15,539 nucleotides of DNA from Candidatus Desulfofervidaceae bacterium (lineage in GTDB: Bacteria > Desulfobacterota > Desulfofervidia > Desulfofervidales > Desulfofervidaceae), in NCBI GenBank assembly GCA_021160485.1, contig JAGHCL010000169.1, forward strand, positions 1 to 15,539. The letters are read 5' to 3'. This document shows, one piece after another, positions 1 to 7,854 of the stretch. The position numbers were made by a program, and so were the translations under genes. How positions within the stretch are numbered: position 1 is the first letter of the stretch; each line of letters opens with the position of its first letter. The notes under the pieces are model-generated. The model was not told the origin of the DNA and did not search any database. It worked only from the letters and a program-made list of their open reading frames with translations.

Positions 1-53
1 GCCCTAGGGACCAGGCTATAAAGCGAAATAAAAAATTTTTTAATCTCCCCCTC

Positions 54-83
54 TTGCCTTTTTAGAAAAAGTGTTTATATATT
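54..83 (+). promoter_or_regulatory. Sigma70-like promoter of groESL
   Basis: A -35-like TTGCCT lies at 54-59. A TATATA (76-81, spacing 16) or TATATT (78-83, spacing 18) serves as -10. Transcription would start near 88-90, inside the CIRCE element, which is the usual geometry for HrcA repression. The boxes are seen; activity is inferred. Confidence 0.55.
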
Positions 84-85
84 TG

Positions 86-112
86 CTAGCACTCACCATG
101 AGTGAGTGCTAA
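86..112 (+). promoter_or_regulatory. CIRCE operator (HrcA binding site)
   Basis: CTAGCACTC at 86-94, a 9-nt spacer and GAGTGCTAA at 104-112 match the CIRCE consensus TTAGCACTC-N9-GAGTGCTAA except for one base in the left arm. The dyad also continues inward (ACTCAC/GTGAGT), giving 10 of 11 paired positions around a 5-nt centre. CIRCE is the known target of the heat-shock repressor HrcA, so groESL here is probably repressed by HrcA and released when GroEL is occupied by unfolded protein. hrcA itself is not in the window. Confidence 0.95.
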
Positions 113-138
113 CAAAAACTAGAAAGGAGGTTGGAGCG

Positions 139-429
139 ATGAAGATCAGGCCGTTACATGATCGTGTTCTTGTTAAAAGAATCGAAGAAGAGACAAAGAC
201 CAAAGGAGGAATCATTATTCCGGATACTGCCAAAGAGAAACCTATCAAGGGAGAAGTGATTGCGATTGGAGAAGGTAGGGTGCTGGATAATGGACAGAAG
301 GTGCCTGTTTCGGTAAAAGTTGGAGACAAAATCATCTTTAGCAAGTATGCGGGAACAGAGATAAAGATTGAAGGTGAAGAACACCTCATTATGAGAGAAG
401 ATGATATTTTGGGTGTAATTGAAGAATAA
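139..429 (+). CDS. groES: Co-chaperonin GroES
   Basis: The product has 96 residues, the usual length for GroES, the heptameric lid that caps GroEL and closes the cytoplasmic folding chamber. Visible marks are the N-terminal strand [13 protein letters not shown] (2-14), the mobile loop with its hydrophobic GGIIIP tripeptide region (23-28) that docks onto GroEL, and the roof hairpin GEGR (44-47). The ATG at 139 is chosen over an upstream in-frame ATG at 106 because AAAGGAGG (123-130) sits 8 nt before it and because MKIRPL is the family N-terminus; the 106 start would also lie inside the CIRCE operator. groEL follows after 28 nt and shares the promoter. Confidence 0.98.
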   Translation: MKIRPLHDRVLVKRIEEETKTKGGIIIPDTAKEKPIKGEVIAIGEGRVLDNGQKVPVSVKVGDKIIFSKYAGTEIKIEGEEHLIMREDDILGVIEE

Positions 430-439
430 AAAATATTAA

Positions 440-2083
<1,644 letters not shown>

Positions 2084-2098
2084 TAGGTAAATCCAAGG

Positions 2099-2123
2099 CC
2101 CCGCTTTAAGCGGGGTTTTTTTT
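2099..2123 (+). terminator. Intrinsic terminator of groESL
   Basis: CCCCGC (2099-2104), loop TTTAA and GCGGGG (2110-2115) form a 6-bp GC stem followed by eight T residues (2116-2123). It lies 16 nt after the groEL stop. Read on the minus strand there is no T run after the stem, so it should not stop convergent transcription. Confidence 0.93.
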
Positions 2124-2132
2124 ATTGCTTTT

Positions 2133-2584
2133 TTATTTCTTCATCCATTCCCCTTCTTCAGTTTGTACCCAGGTTCCAGCAGGCGCTGTTTTTTGCCACT
2201 CCTTTTTTTCTTTACATTTTCTATCACCAGATCAAAGCTTTCTGGCTGACCATAAGCTATAACTAAATTTCTCACATGTCCTTTAACCAATCCTTTAATT
2301 TTACCAAAGGACAAATGTTGAGAAAGCTTGGCCAAGTCAATGTCTTCAAAATTAACATCTGCCTTAATCTTGGCTGCCGGAGAAAAGGGCCGTTCAATTT
2401 TCAAATTTTCTACCCATACTTTTCCACCAAAGAGGGAAAACAGCATTTTCCCCTGGACGACAAAAGCAGCTGGGGTCAAATGAAATGTAAGCAAAGAGGT
2501 GGTAATTTGCACGGGAAAAGGGGAGAAGGATGGTTTTACATTAGTCATGGATAAGCTTCCTTTAAGCTTTAGGGGAAATAACAC
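2133..2584 (-). pseudogene. Remnant of a YdbH-like (AsmA-related) gene joined to a YdbL-like tail
   Basis: The open frame 2584-2141 (GTG start, 147 codons) is preceded by an in-frame TAA. Its middle part (PFSPAAKI, DIDLAKLSQHLSFGKIKG, AYGQPESFDLVIENV) resembles the C-terminal domain of YdbH-type envelope proteins (DctA-YdbH, AsmA-related), which are normally several hundred residues longer, so both ends look lost. After ENV the sequence enters an A7 run and becomes unlike YdbH. Reading one frame over from that run to a TAA at 2135-2133 gives TAPAGTWVQTEEGEWMKK, close to the C-terminus of YdbL/DUF1318 proteins (E. coli ends in PGEYVQ...GKWVRK). ydbH, ynbE and ydbL are adjacent in enterobacteria, so a deletion joining ydbH to the end of ydbL would explain this. 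The family matches are from memory. A short real gene of unknown function is the alternative. Confidence 0.55.
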
Positions 2585-2636
2585 ATCTAATTATGTATAG
2601 TCAAATTACCGCTTTTAATAAAATTGTGTCTATCTG

Positions 2637-2654
2637 CAAAAGACCCGACTTTTG
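2637..2654 (-). other. Short hairpin after the small ORF
   Basis: CAAAAG and CTTTTG form a perfect 6-bp stem around a 6-nt loop, starting 3 nt beyond the stop of the 53-codon ORF. There is no T run on either strand, so it is at best a weak transcript end or RNA-stabilising hairpin. Confidence 0.25.
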
Positions 2655-2657
2655 TCC

Positions 2658-2819
2658 CTATTCTTCTCCTCCCCAGCTCCCATCAGGGCTGAAGTAATTG
2701 ATATGGCTAAATGATTGATTTAAATAAAATGTAAAAAGGGTTTGATAAAAGGGGCTTTTTAAAAAATTGGTCAAGATAAAAGGAAAAAGAAGGACCGCTA
2801 AATAATTTTTGTCTTTCAT
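2658..2819 (-). CDS. Candidate small membrane protein, 53 residues
   Basis: An ATG at 2819-2817 lies 1 nt after the DUF1614 stop (TGA-A-ATG) and opens a 53-codon frame ending in TAG at 2660-2658. I do not recognise the product. It begins MKDKNYLAVLLFPFILTNFL, with one hydrophobic stretch at about residues 6-20 preceded by lysines. A polar, aromatic-rich middle (about 21-43) follows, and it ends in an acidic, glycine-rich tail, YFSPDGSWGGEE. The layout suggests a single-pass membrane peptide. No Shine-Dalgarno precedes the start, but the 1-nt gap to the upstream stop would allow translation by re-initiation. It would be the last gene of a cutA-DUF1614-small ORF transcript. A chance frame in AT-rich DNA is possible, so confidence is moderate. 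Confidence 0.42.
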   Translation of the reverse strand: MKDKNYLAVLLFPFILTNFLKSPFYQTLFTFYLNQSFSHINYFSPDGSWGGEE

Positions 2820-2820
2820 T

Positions 2821-3487
2821 TCAGGCCAGCAATACCGCTAACACACCGGTAAAGAAAATACCGTCAAAGGTGCCTGCTCCACCAATAGAAGCCACAGGTG
2901 CCCCTAGGCCTTCTATTTTTTTCAAATTCATGAGGTCAGCGCCAATCAGGGTTCCCAGTGTTCCCGCGATGTAAGCTAACGCAGGAGCATGGCCAGGTGC
3001 AAGGATGGTGGCCGTGATGGCCGCCACCAGAGGCGGAATAAATAAAGGCACAGTGATACCCAAACCTGGCATCGGACGAGCAAAACGGTTGGTGACCAAG
3101 CTGACAATCAATACAGCCAAGGAAGTCTTTAAAAGTTGGTCAAAATGGGTGATTAGATAAAGGGAGATGAGAGTAGGGATAACGGTACCTCCCACATTTA
3201 TGGCAATAACAGTGTATCCGGGGCGATAGTAAGGAATTTTTACCCGCATCCCCCAATAAGTTACTACTTGTTGAATGACAAGCCGAGGGGTGGATATTTT
3301 TTTTTATCGGAATGTTGATAAAACTACCTAAAAGACATAATAACAACAATCCAAACATCTGTTCAGACGGAATACCTATTTTAACAAAGGTATAACCAAT
3401 TAAGCCCCAATGGATAAAGTCAAAAAGAAAAATCAGGATAAAAAAGAATAAGACAATAAATAAAAGAAGGAAGGGAGGAAATAGCAT
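2821..3487 (-). pseudogene. DUF1614 membrane protein, frameshifted in an A9 run
   Basis: Two overlapping frames together make one DUF1614-type integral membrane protein. The N-terminal frame starts at the ATG 3487-3485 with two very hydrophobic segments (about residues 2-25 and 42-57) and runs to SFINIPIKK. The C-terminal frame carries YTVIAINVGGTVIPTLISLY, GTLGTLIGADLMNL and SIGGAGTFDGIFFTG, typical of this family of unknown function. The frames separate at nine A residues on the coding strand (3305-3297). Removing one A gives a continuous 221-residue protein reading IPIKKISTPRLVIQQVV across the joint. The ATG abuts the cutA stop (TAAATG), with a weak AGGTGA upstream, so it is coupled to cutA. 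It may be an inactivating mutation, a sequencing error in the homopolymer, or a gene expressed by slippage on the A run. Confidence 0.8.
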
Positions 3488-3799
3488 TTAGGTCACCTGT
3501 GCCAGCCAGTCTAGATATGCCTTAGAACCTTTTACAATTGGAATAGCGATGACTTCTGGGACTTCGTAACTATGTAATTGGATAATCTTCTCCTTTAAGG
3601 TGTCAAATTTTTCACCACGGGTCTTGATAATAAGCAGCGATTCAGCATCTTTACATACTTCTCCCTTCCAAAAATAGATAGATTTAATCCGAGGGACAAT
3701 ATTCACACACGCAGCCAGATGTGTTTTTACAATCTCCTGAGCAATCTTCTCTGCTTCTTCTTCAGAAGCAGTAGTCACCAAAACAAGAATAAACTCCAT
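3488..3799 (-). CDS. cutA: CutA1 divalent-cation tolerance family protein
   Basis: The product has 103 residues, the normal size for CutA1, a small trimeric ferredoxin-like protein originally linked to copper tolerance in E. coli. Its exact role is still debated. Seen here are the N-terminal strand FILVLVTTAS (3-12), the conserved LAACVNI (28-34) with Cys31, SIYFWKGEV (40-48), the HSYEVPEVIAIPI segment (76-88) and the terminal YLDWL (95-99). The ATG at 3799 has no Shine-Dalgarno. A good promoter just upstream places the predicted transcript start at about the ATG itself, suggesting a leaderless message. The DUF1614 gene begins immediately at its stop codon, so the two are co-transcribed. Confidence 0.95.
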   Translation of the reverse strand: MEFILVLVTTASEEEAEKIAQEIVKTHLAACVNIVPRIKSIYFWKGEVCKDAESLLIIKTRGEKFDTLKEKIIQLHSYEVPEVIAIPIVKGSKAYLDWLAQVT

Positions 3800-3805
3800 G
3801 ATTTT

Positions 3806-3834
3806 AATTTAGCGAAAAATAAGTCTTTTGGCAA
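3806..3834 (-). promoter_or_regulatory. Sigma70-like promoter of cutA
   Basis: On the minus strand TTGCCA (3834-3829), a 17-nt spacer and TAAATT (3811-3806) form a good promoter match. The start point would fall about 7 nt beyond the -10, at or next to the cutA ATG (3799), which fits the missing Shine-Dalgarno. Confidence 0.5.
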
Positions 3835-3835
3835 G

Positions 3836-3871
3836 AAAAAATGTCTTGAAAGCAGGAATACGACATTTTTT
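3836..3871 (-). terminator. AT-rich hairpin, possible ATPase terminator
   Basis: AAAAAATGTC (3836-3845) and GACATTTTTT (3862-3871) are perfect 10-bp complements around a 16-nt loop. It lies 55 nt after the stop of the P-type ATPase on the minus strand. The stem is A/T-rich and the T run is part of the stem, so termination would be weak. The cutA -35 box starts right after it. The symmetry would also work for plus-strand transcripts. Confidence 0.4.
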
Positions 3872-3926
3872 ATAAATAAAATCAAAGATGCTCAAGAGAT
3901 ATTTTATCCCTTCACTTTGTCTGTTC

Positions 3927-6590
3927 TTATTTTTTTACAAATAATAGTTTTCTCATTTCTTCTGCCACCATTAACAATAAGGCAAAAGGGATAAGGAAAA
4001 GCCAGTCACCTTTTTCTAACCCATAGGTATTTAATATCTGTTGCATCGGAGGGAAATAGACGAAGAGCAGGGCCAAAACAATTTCAGACGCAATACCCCA
4101 AAGCAAAAAACGGTTGGTAAATAAACCCAATTTAAATACGGACTGGCGGGAGCTGCGGCATTCCAAGCCATTGGCGATTTGGGTAATAATGATTGCTATC
4201 AAACACATAGTAGTGGCCTTTTGGTAAAGGGGGTCATGGAAACTCAGAACTTTTCCCCAATGCCAGCTACCTTGTTTGAGAATCCAAAAGTAACCTGCCA
4301 TCCCGGCCAGTGCCTCCATGGGGCCGAGAAAACCATAGGCACGGACTAAGGTAGGAAAATTTAAAAGACGTTCCTTTAAGGAGCGAGGAGGCTTGTTCAT
4401 GATACCGGGTTCAGGTTTTTCTGCCCCAAGGGCGAGGGCAGGAAGTAAATCTGTGCCTAAATCTATGGCCAATATCTGCATAATGGTCAGAGGTAAAGGG
4501 ATGCCTAATAATACATAAAGGATATATGGGACAATTTCTGGGATATTGCTGCTAAAGATATAAGTGATAAATTTGCGTAAATTGTCAAAAACCGCGCGTC
4601 CTTCTTCTACTGCAGCGACAATGGTTGCAAAATTATCATCTATAAGCAACATATCTGCCGCTTCTTTGGCCACATCTGTGCCACTTTTCCCCATGGCGAT
4701 GCCAATGTCTGCTTTCTTTAAAGCAGGGGCATCGTTTACGCCATCACCGGTCAGGGCTACTACTTCTCCCAATTCTTGCAAGACAGAAACAATCAACATC
4801 TTGTGCCGGGGATTGACACGCGCAAAGATGATTTCTCTATTTTGCAAAAGCGCTTTCAACTCCTTTTCGTTCATTTTGTCTATCTGCTTGCCATCAATAG
4901 CCAATGGGTTTTCTTTTGCCAGACCAATCTCCCGGGCAATGGCTACAGCCGTAATGTGATTATCTCCAGTTAGCATGAATACTTTAATTCCTGCTTTATG
5001 GCATTTTTTAATGGCCTCCGGAACCTCTGACCGTGGTGGGTCAATCATCCCGACAAGTCCTAAAAAAATCAGCTCTTCATCTGCCTGGTTGGAGGTGAAG
5101 TCTTTTGGTAACTCCCGATAGGCCAAGGCTAGCACCCTTAATGCCTTCTGGGCAAATTGCTTATTTACTTCTTCAATGCGTTTTTTGTAGTCTTCACTTA
5201 AAGGATGAGATTTATTGCTTTTCCATAAAGATTTACAGCATGGTAAGACTGTTTCTATGGCCCCTTTAACGAAGGCAAAATAACATCCATCAGAAGCTTG
5301 ATAGATAGTATTCATCCTTTTGCGTTCAGTATCAAAAGGTGTTTCAAAAATGCGTTTATACCCTGCACATAAAGATTCTAACTCTCCGCTTTTAGCGGTC
5401 AAAACTAACAAAGCCTTTTCGGTTGGGTCCCCTAATAAACTTTCTCCTTCAAAACGGGCATTGTTACATAAGGCGGCCGTGGTTAGAAGCAGCTTTAATG
5501 GATGAAGATCATTTTTAAGTATGTTTGTTACTTTTATTGTGGTATCAGGGATATAAATGTGGGTTACTGTCATATCGTTCTGGGTCAAAGTACCGGTTTT
5601 ATCTGTGCAAATGACCGTTGTTCGCCCCAGTGTTTCTATAGCGGTGAGGCTTTTCACCAGGGCCCGGCGTTGCGCCATTCGCTTACTGCCCATGGCCAGA
5701 GCGAGGGTGACTGTGGGTAGCAATCCTTCGGGTACATTAGCGACAATGATACCAATGCTAAATAGAAAATTTTCCCAAAAACTCCGTCCGATTAGGGTCC
5801 CCAAAAAGAAAAATGAAATTCCCAATCCAGTAGCCAAAAAGGCGACAAACCGGGTGACTTTGATAATTTCACGCTGTAGAGGGTTAATCTCTTTTTCTAT
5901 TGTTTCAGTAAGTTGAGCAATCTTTCCAAATTCCGTGTTTAATCCAGTGGCAAAAACCACCGCTTTACCACTTCCAGCTACGACTTCAGTGCCGGCAAAA
6001 ACAATATTGGTACTTTCTAAAATGCGTTCACCGTGAAAGGGCTCGGCCGTCCGTCTTTGGGGTTCTGCTTCTCCAGTAAGGGCAGCATTATTTACCTTCA
6101 ATCCAGTTTCTTCCACCAATCTGGCATCTGCGGGTACACGGTTTCCTCCCTCAAGAGAAATAACATCCCCTGGTACCAGATTCTCGGCCAAAATCTCTTG
6201 CTCTGTTCCTTCTCTTAAAACTCTCACCCGATAAGGCAGCATCTGTTTGAGGGCCTCTATGGCCTTTTCCGCCTTATATTCCTGAATGAAACTAAATATG
6301 GCATTGATTACAATCACGAGTAAAATGGCATACGCTAATTTATCCATTCCTTCTTCAGGATTGAAATAATGACCGACAAAAGAAAGAGTAGCTGCTATCC
6401 ATAAAAGGACGGCAAAGAAATGGGTAAATTGGCTGATAAATTTGTTAAAATAAGAAGTTTTTTTAATCTCAAGCGAATTGGGTCCGAAATCTCTGAGCCG
6501 CTGATTTACTTCAGTTTGAGAAAGACCTTGAGGCGAGGTTCTTAAGGCATGGTAAACTTCAGCCGGAAACAAAAAATGGATGCGTTTCAT
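3927..6590 (-). CDS. P-type cation ATPase, type II, Na,K-ATPase-like
   Basis: The 887-residue polytopic membrane pump is complete. In order it has an N-terminal cation-ATPase domain (about 1-75), TM1-2, the actuator loop with LTGEAEP (171-177), TM4 with VANVPEGLL (283-291), the phosphorylation site DKTGTLTQN (D330), a nucleotide site around KGA (442-444), TGD (541-543) and GDGVND (615-620), then TM5-10. TM4-TM6 resemble eukaryotic P2C pumps more than SERCA. TM5 has SSNIPE (680-685) and TM6 has AIDLGTD (708-714), so counterparts of Na,K-ATPase Ser775, Asn776, Glu779, Asp804 and Asp808 are present with the TM4 Glu (E288). The C-terminal EEMRKLLF also matches the P2C end. No beta-subunit gene is seen. 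Transport of Na+, K+ or H+ is likely, but the ion and direction are inferred. Its ATG overlaps the upstream stress-protein stop by 4 nt (ATGA). Confidence 0.93.
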   Translation of the reverse strand: MKRIHFLFPAEVYHALRTSPQGLSQTEVNQRLRDFGPNSLEIKKTSYFNKFISQFTHFFAVLLWIAATLSFVGHYFNPEEGMDKLAYAILLVIVINAIFSFIQEYKAEKAIEALKQMLPYRVRVLREGTEQEILAENLVPGDVISLEGGNRVPADARLVEETGLKVNNAALTGEAEPQRRTAEPFHGERILESTNIVFAGTEVVAGSGKAVVFATGLNTEFGKIAQLTETIEKEINPLQREIIKVTRFVAFLATGLGISFFFLGTLIGRSFWENFLFSIGIIVANVPEGLLPTVTLALAMGSKRMAQRRALVKSLTAIETLGRTTVICTDKTGTLTQNDMTVTHIYIPDTTIKVTNILKNDLHPLKLLLTTAALCNNARFEGESLLGDPTEKALLVLTAKSGELESLCAGYKRIFETPFDTERKRMNTIYQASDGCYFAFVKGAIETVLPCCKSLWKSNKSHPLSEDYKKRIEEVNKQFAQKALRVLALAYRELPKDFTSNQADEELIFLGLVGMIDPPRSEVPEAIKKCHKAGIKVFMLTGDNHITAVAIAREIGLAKENPLAIDGKQIDKMNEKELKALLQNREIIFARVNPRHKMLIVSVLQELGEVVALTGDGVNDAPALKKADIGIAMGKSGTDVAKEAADMLLIDDNFATIVAAVEEGRAVFDNLRKFITYIFSSNIPEIVPYILYVLLGIPLPLTIMQILAIDLGTDLLPALALGAEKPEPGIMNKPPRSLKERLLNFPTLVRAYGFLGPMEALAGMAGYFWILKQGSWHWGKVLSFHDPLYQKATTMCLIAIIITQIANGLECRSSRQSVFKLGLFTNRFLLWGIASEIVLALLFVYFPPMQQILNTYGLEKGDWLFLIPFALLLMVAEEMRKLLFVKK

Positions 6591-7468
6591 TTTCTAAAGG
6601 CCTTTACAATCTTTTGCCACCAGCTTTTTTGCAAACGTCGGGACTGAGGGTACCAAACCATGATATCACAAAGGGTGTTTCTTAATACTTCTTCCACTAA
6701 ATTGCCTTCTACCGCTCTGCTTATTACATCTCGCTGATATGCTCCCATAAAAATAAAGTCATATCGTCCCCTGGCGGCTTCAGCAATTATGGCTTGTGCT
6801 AAATTGGCACTTACTTCTACTTTGCTTTCTGTCTTTATTCCCAGTTCTTTTAAGGCATCTGTAAAGGGATGGATAGTTTGTTTTCCGATTTGCTTCAATT
6901 TAGTTATTTCTTCCCGGGTAAGGAATTTAGATTTATTGTTTGAAATGGCTTTTATATGGAATATTACTAATTTTGTAGCAAAAGTAGTAGCAAAGCGAGA
7001 AAGAAAATAAAGCCTTTCTTTAAAATAATAGCGCCAGTCCCGCAGAGGAACCAATATTTTCTTTGCCCTGCCTCCCCTGTAGCTCACCACCCGTACCATA
7101 ATAACCGAGCAGGGGAGATAAAGCATCAACTTCTGAGGTACAGAACGGATAAAAAAACGCTTTTCCCAGTCAGCCCGCCGGGATGATGCAACTACAAGGT
7201 CAATGTTTTCTTTTTTAACAAGGTTTTGAATTTGGGAAATCGGTTTTCCATAGAGGAAATGAGTATGAATATTTATATGTTTCTGCTTTGCCCTGTGAAC
7301 TAAGCGCTGAAAAGAAGCCAATATTTGTTTTGTCCTCTCATTCTCTTTTTCAAGCACAGAGACAAGCTGACATTCAGCAGTGCAGGCCTGAGCTAGATCC
7401 AAGGCATATTGCGCGGCTGCCTCAGCGTTAAAAGAGCCATCAATACAGGCAAGAATTTTTTTATACAT
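6587..7468 (-). CDS. Tandem universal stress protein (UspA family)
   Basis: The 293-residue cytoplasmic protein carries two Usp domains, about 2-127 and 135-273. Each starts with the typical strand (KKILACIDGS at 3-12; KKILVPLRDW at 136-145) and has the late strand DLVVASSRR (90-98) or DFIFMGAYQRD (237-247). The nucleotide motif G-2x-G-9x-G(S/T) is absent from domain 1 and only loosely present in domain 2, so ATP binding is doubtful. A basic, tryptophan-containing tail (KSWWQKIVKAFRK) could touch the membrane. The stop overlaps the ATG of the cation ATPase (ATGA), implying coupled translation and a regulatory role towards the pump. This is inferred from context and from Usp domains being fused to some transporters. 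The promoter is directly upstream; no Shine-Dalgarno is evident. Confidence 0.9.
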   Translation of the reverse strand: MYKKILACIDGSFNAEAAAQYALDLAQACTAECQLVSVLEKENERTKQILASFQRLVHRAKQKHINIHTHFLYGKPISQIQNLVKKENIDLVVASSRRADWEKRFFIRSVPQKLMLYLPCSVIMVRVVSYRGGRAKKILVPLRDWRYYFKERLYFLSRFATTFATKLVIFHIKAISNNKSKFLTREEITKLKQIGKQTIHPFTDALKELGIKTESKVEVSANLAQAIIAEAARGRYDFIFMGAYQRDVISRAVEGNLVEEVLRNTLCDIMVWYPQSRRLQKSWWQKIVKAFRK

Positions 7469-7490
7469 TTAAGGGAAAACCCCATTTTAG

Positions 7491-7519
7491 TTTATACTCC
7501 CTTACTCCAAAGGACACAA
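7491..7519 (-). promoter_or_regulatory. Sigma70-like promoter of usp-ATPase operon
   Basis: On the minus strand TTGTGT (7519-7514), a 17-nt spacer and TATAAA (7496-7491) precede the stress-protein ATG (7468) by about 22 nt. The very short leader contains GGGGTTTTCCC, a small dyad, and no good Shine-Dalgarno. Confidence 0.5.
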
Positions 7520-7703
7520 GACTAAAGTTCAGGGCTGTGTCTGTAGCCTCTGTATTATTTTTTACAGAAATTGGCCGTATTTTCTCATGCTTAAAAAATC
7601 TAGAATTGCTCAAATGTTTTTTCTATTATTGATTTCCTTTAGTGCAAGTTGACCAGTATTATCAAGGGAAATGGTGCGGCTTGAGAATATTGTAACCATA
7701 GAG

Positions 7704-7740
7704 CCAGTCAGTTTGTGTATTCTGCCATATCTCTGACTGG
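7704..7740. repeat. 8-bp inverted repeat in divergent region
   Basis: CCAGTCAG (7704-7711) and CTGACTGG (7733-7740) are perfect inverted repeats separated by 21 nt. No T run follows on either side, so it is not a terminator. Arms spaced about 29 nt centre to centre could be half-sites for a dimeric regulator, or an RNA hairpin if transcribed. Confidence 0.4.
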
Positions 7741-7780
7741 ATGCTTATAAAGAAAGACAAAACACATTTATCCAAACATG

Positions 7781-7809
7781 TTGCTAATAAGTATGAAATA
7801 TTTTATGCT
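7781..7809 (+). promoter_or_regulatory. Sigma70-like promoter of pdxJ operon
   Basis: TTGCTA (7781-7786), a 17-nt spacer and TATGCT (7804-7809) lie about 45 nt upstream of the pdxJ ATG. This is the best-spaced pair in the AT-rich leader. Confidence 0.45.
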
Positions 7810-7854
7810 TTGAAATAATTCAATTAATGCATATCACCACACAGGAGGAGAATC

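Larger units (their letters stand above)
7469..7854. other. Divergent intergenic region, 386 bp
   Basis: This AT-rich gap separates the minus-strand stress-protein operon from the plus-strand pdxJ operon. It holds a candidate promoter at each edge, an 8-bp inverted repeat at 7704-7740, and a short TCTGTA...TACAGA dyad around 7549-7568. I see no credible ORF, tRNA, sigma54 site or recognisable riboswitch in it. Confidence 0.6.

Noticed and set aside
1..21. Possible 3' end of an upstream gene (six sense codons then TAA at 19-21)
   Set aside because: Too short to show coding character, and any frame ends in a stop at this rate in AT-rich DNA.
154..384. Antisense frames inside groES and groEL
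   Set aside because: Shadows of strongly conserved genes; no independent start signals.
2276..2554. Plus-strand 92-codon frame opposite the YdbH-like remnant
   Set aside because: No Shine-Dalgarno or family resemblance. It mirrors the minus-strand frame, which does show family-like motifs.
3719..3994. Plus-strand 91-codon frame across the cutA start and ATPase end
   Set aside because: It overlaps two better-supported minus-strand genes and their promoter, and its product is low-complexity with no recognisable domain.
2133..7468. Minus-strand block as a mobile or genomic island
   Set aside because: No integrase, transposase, flanking direct repeats or tRNA gene. Composition looks like the neighbours, and the genes are ordinary housekeeping or transport types.
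7620..7700. Sigma54-type promoter in the divergent region
   Set aside because: No TGGCAC-N5-TTGCA-like pair is present; partial matches lack the GG/GC core spacing.
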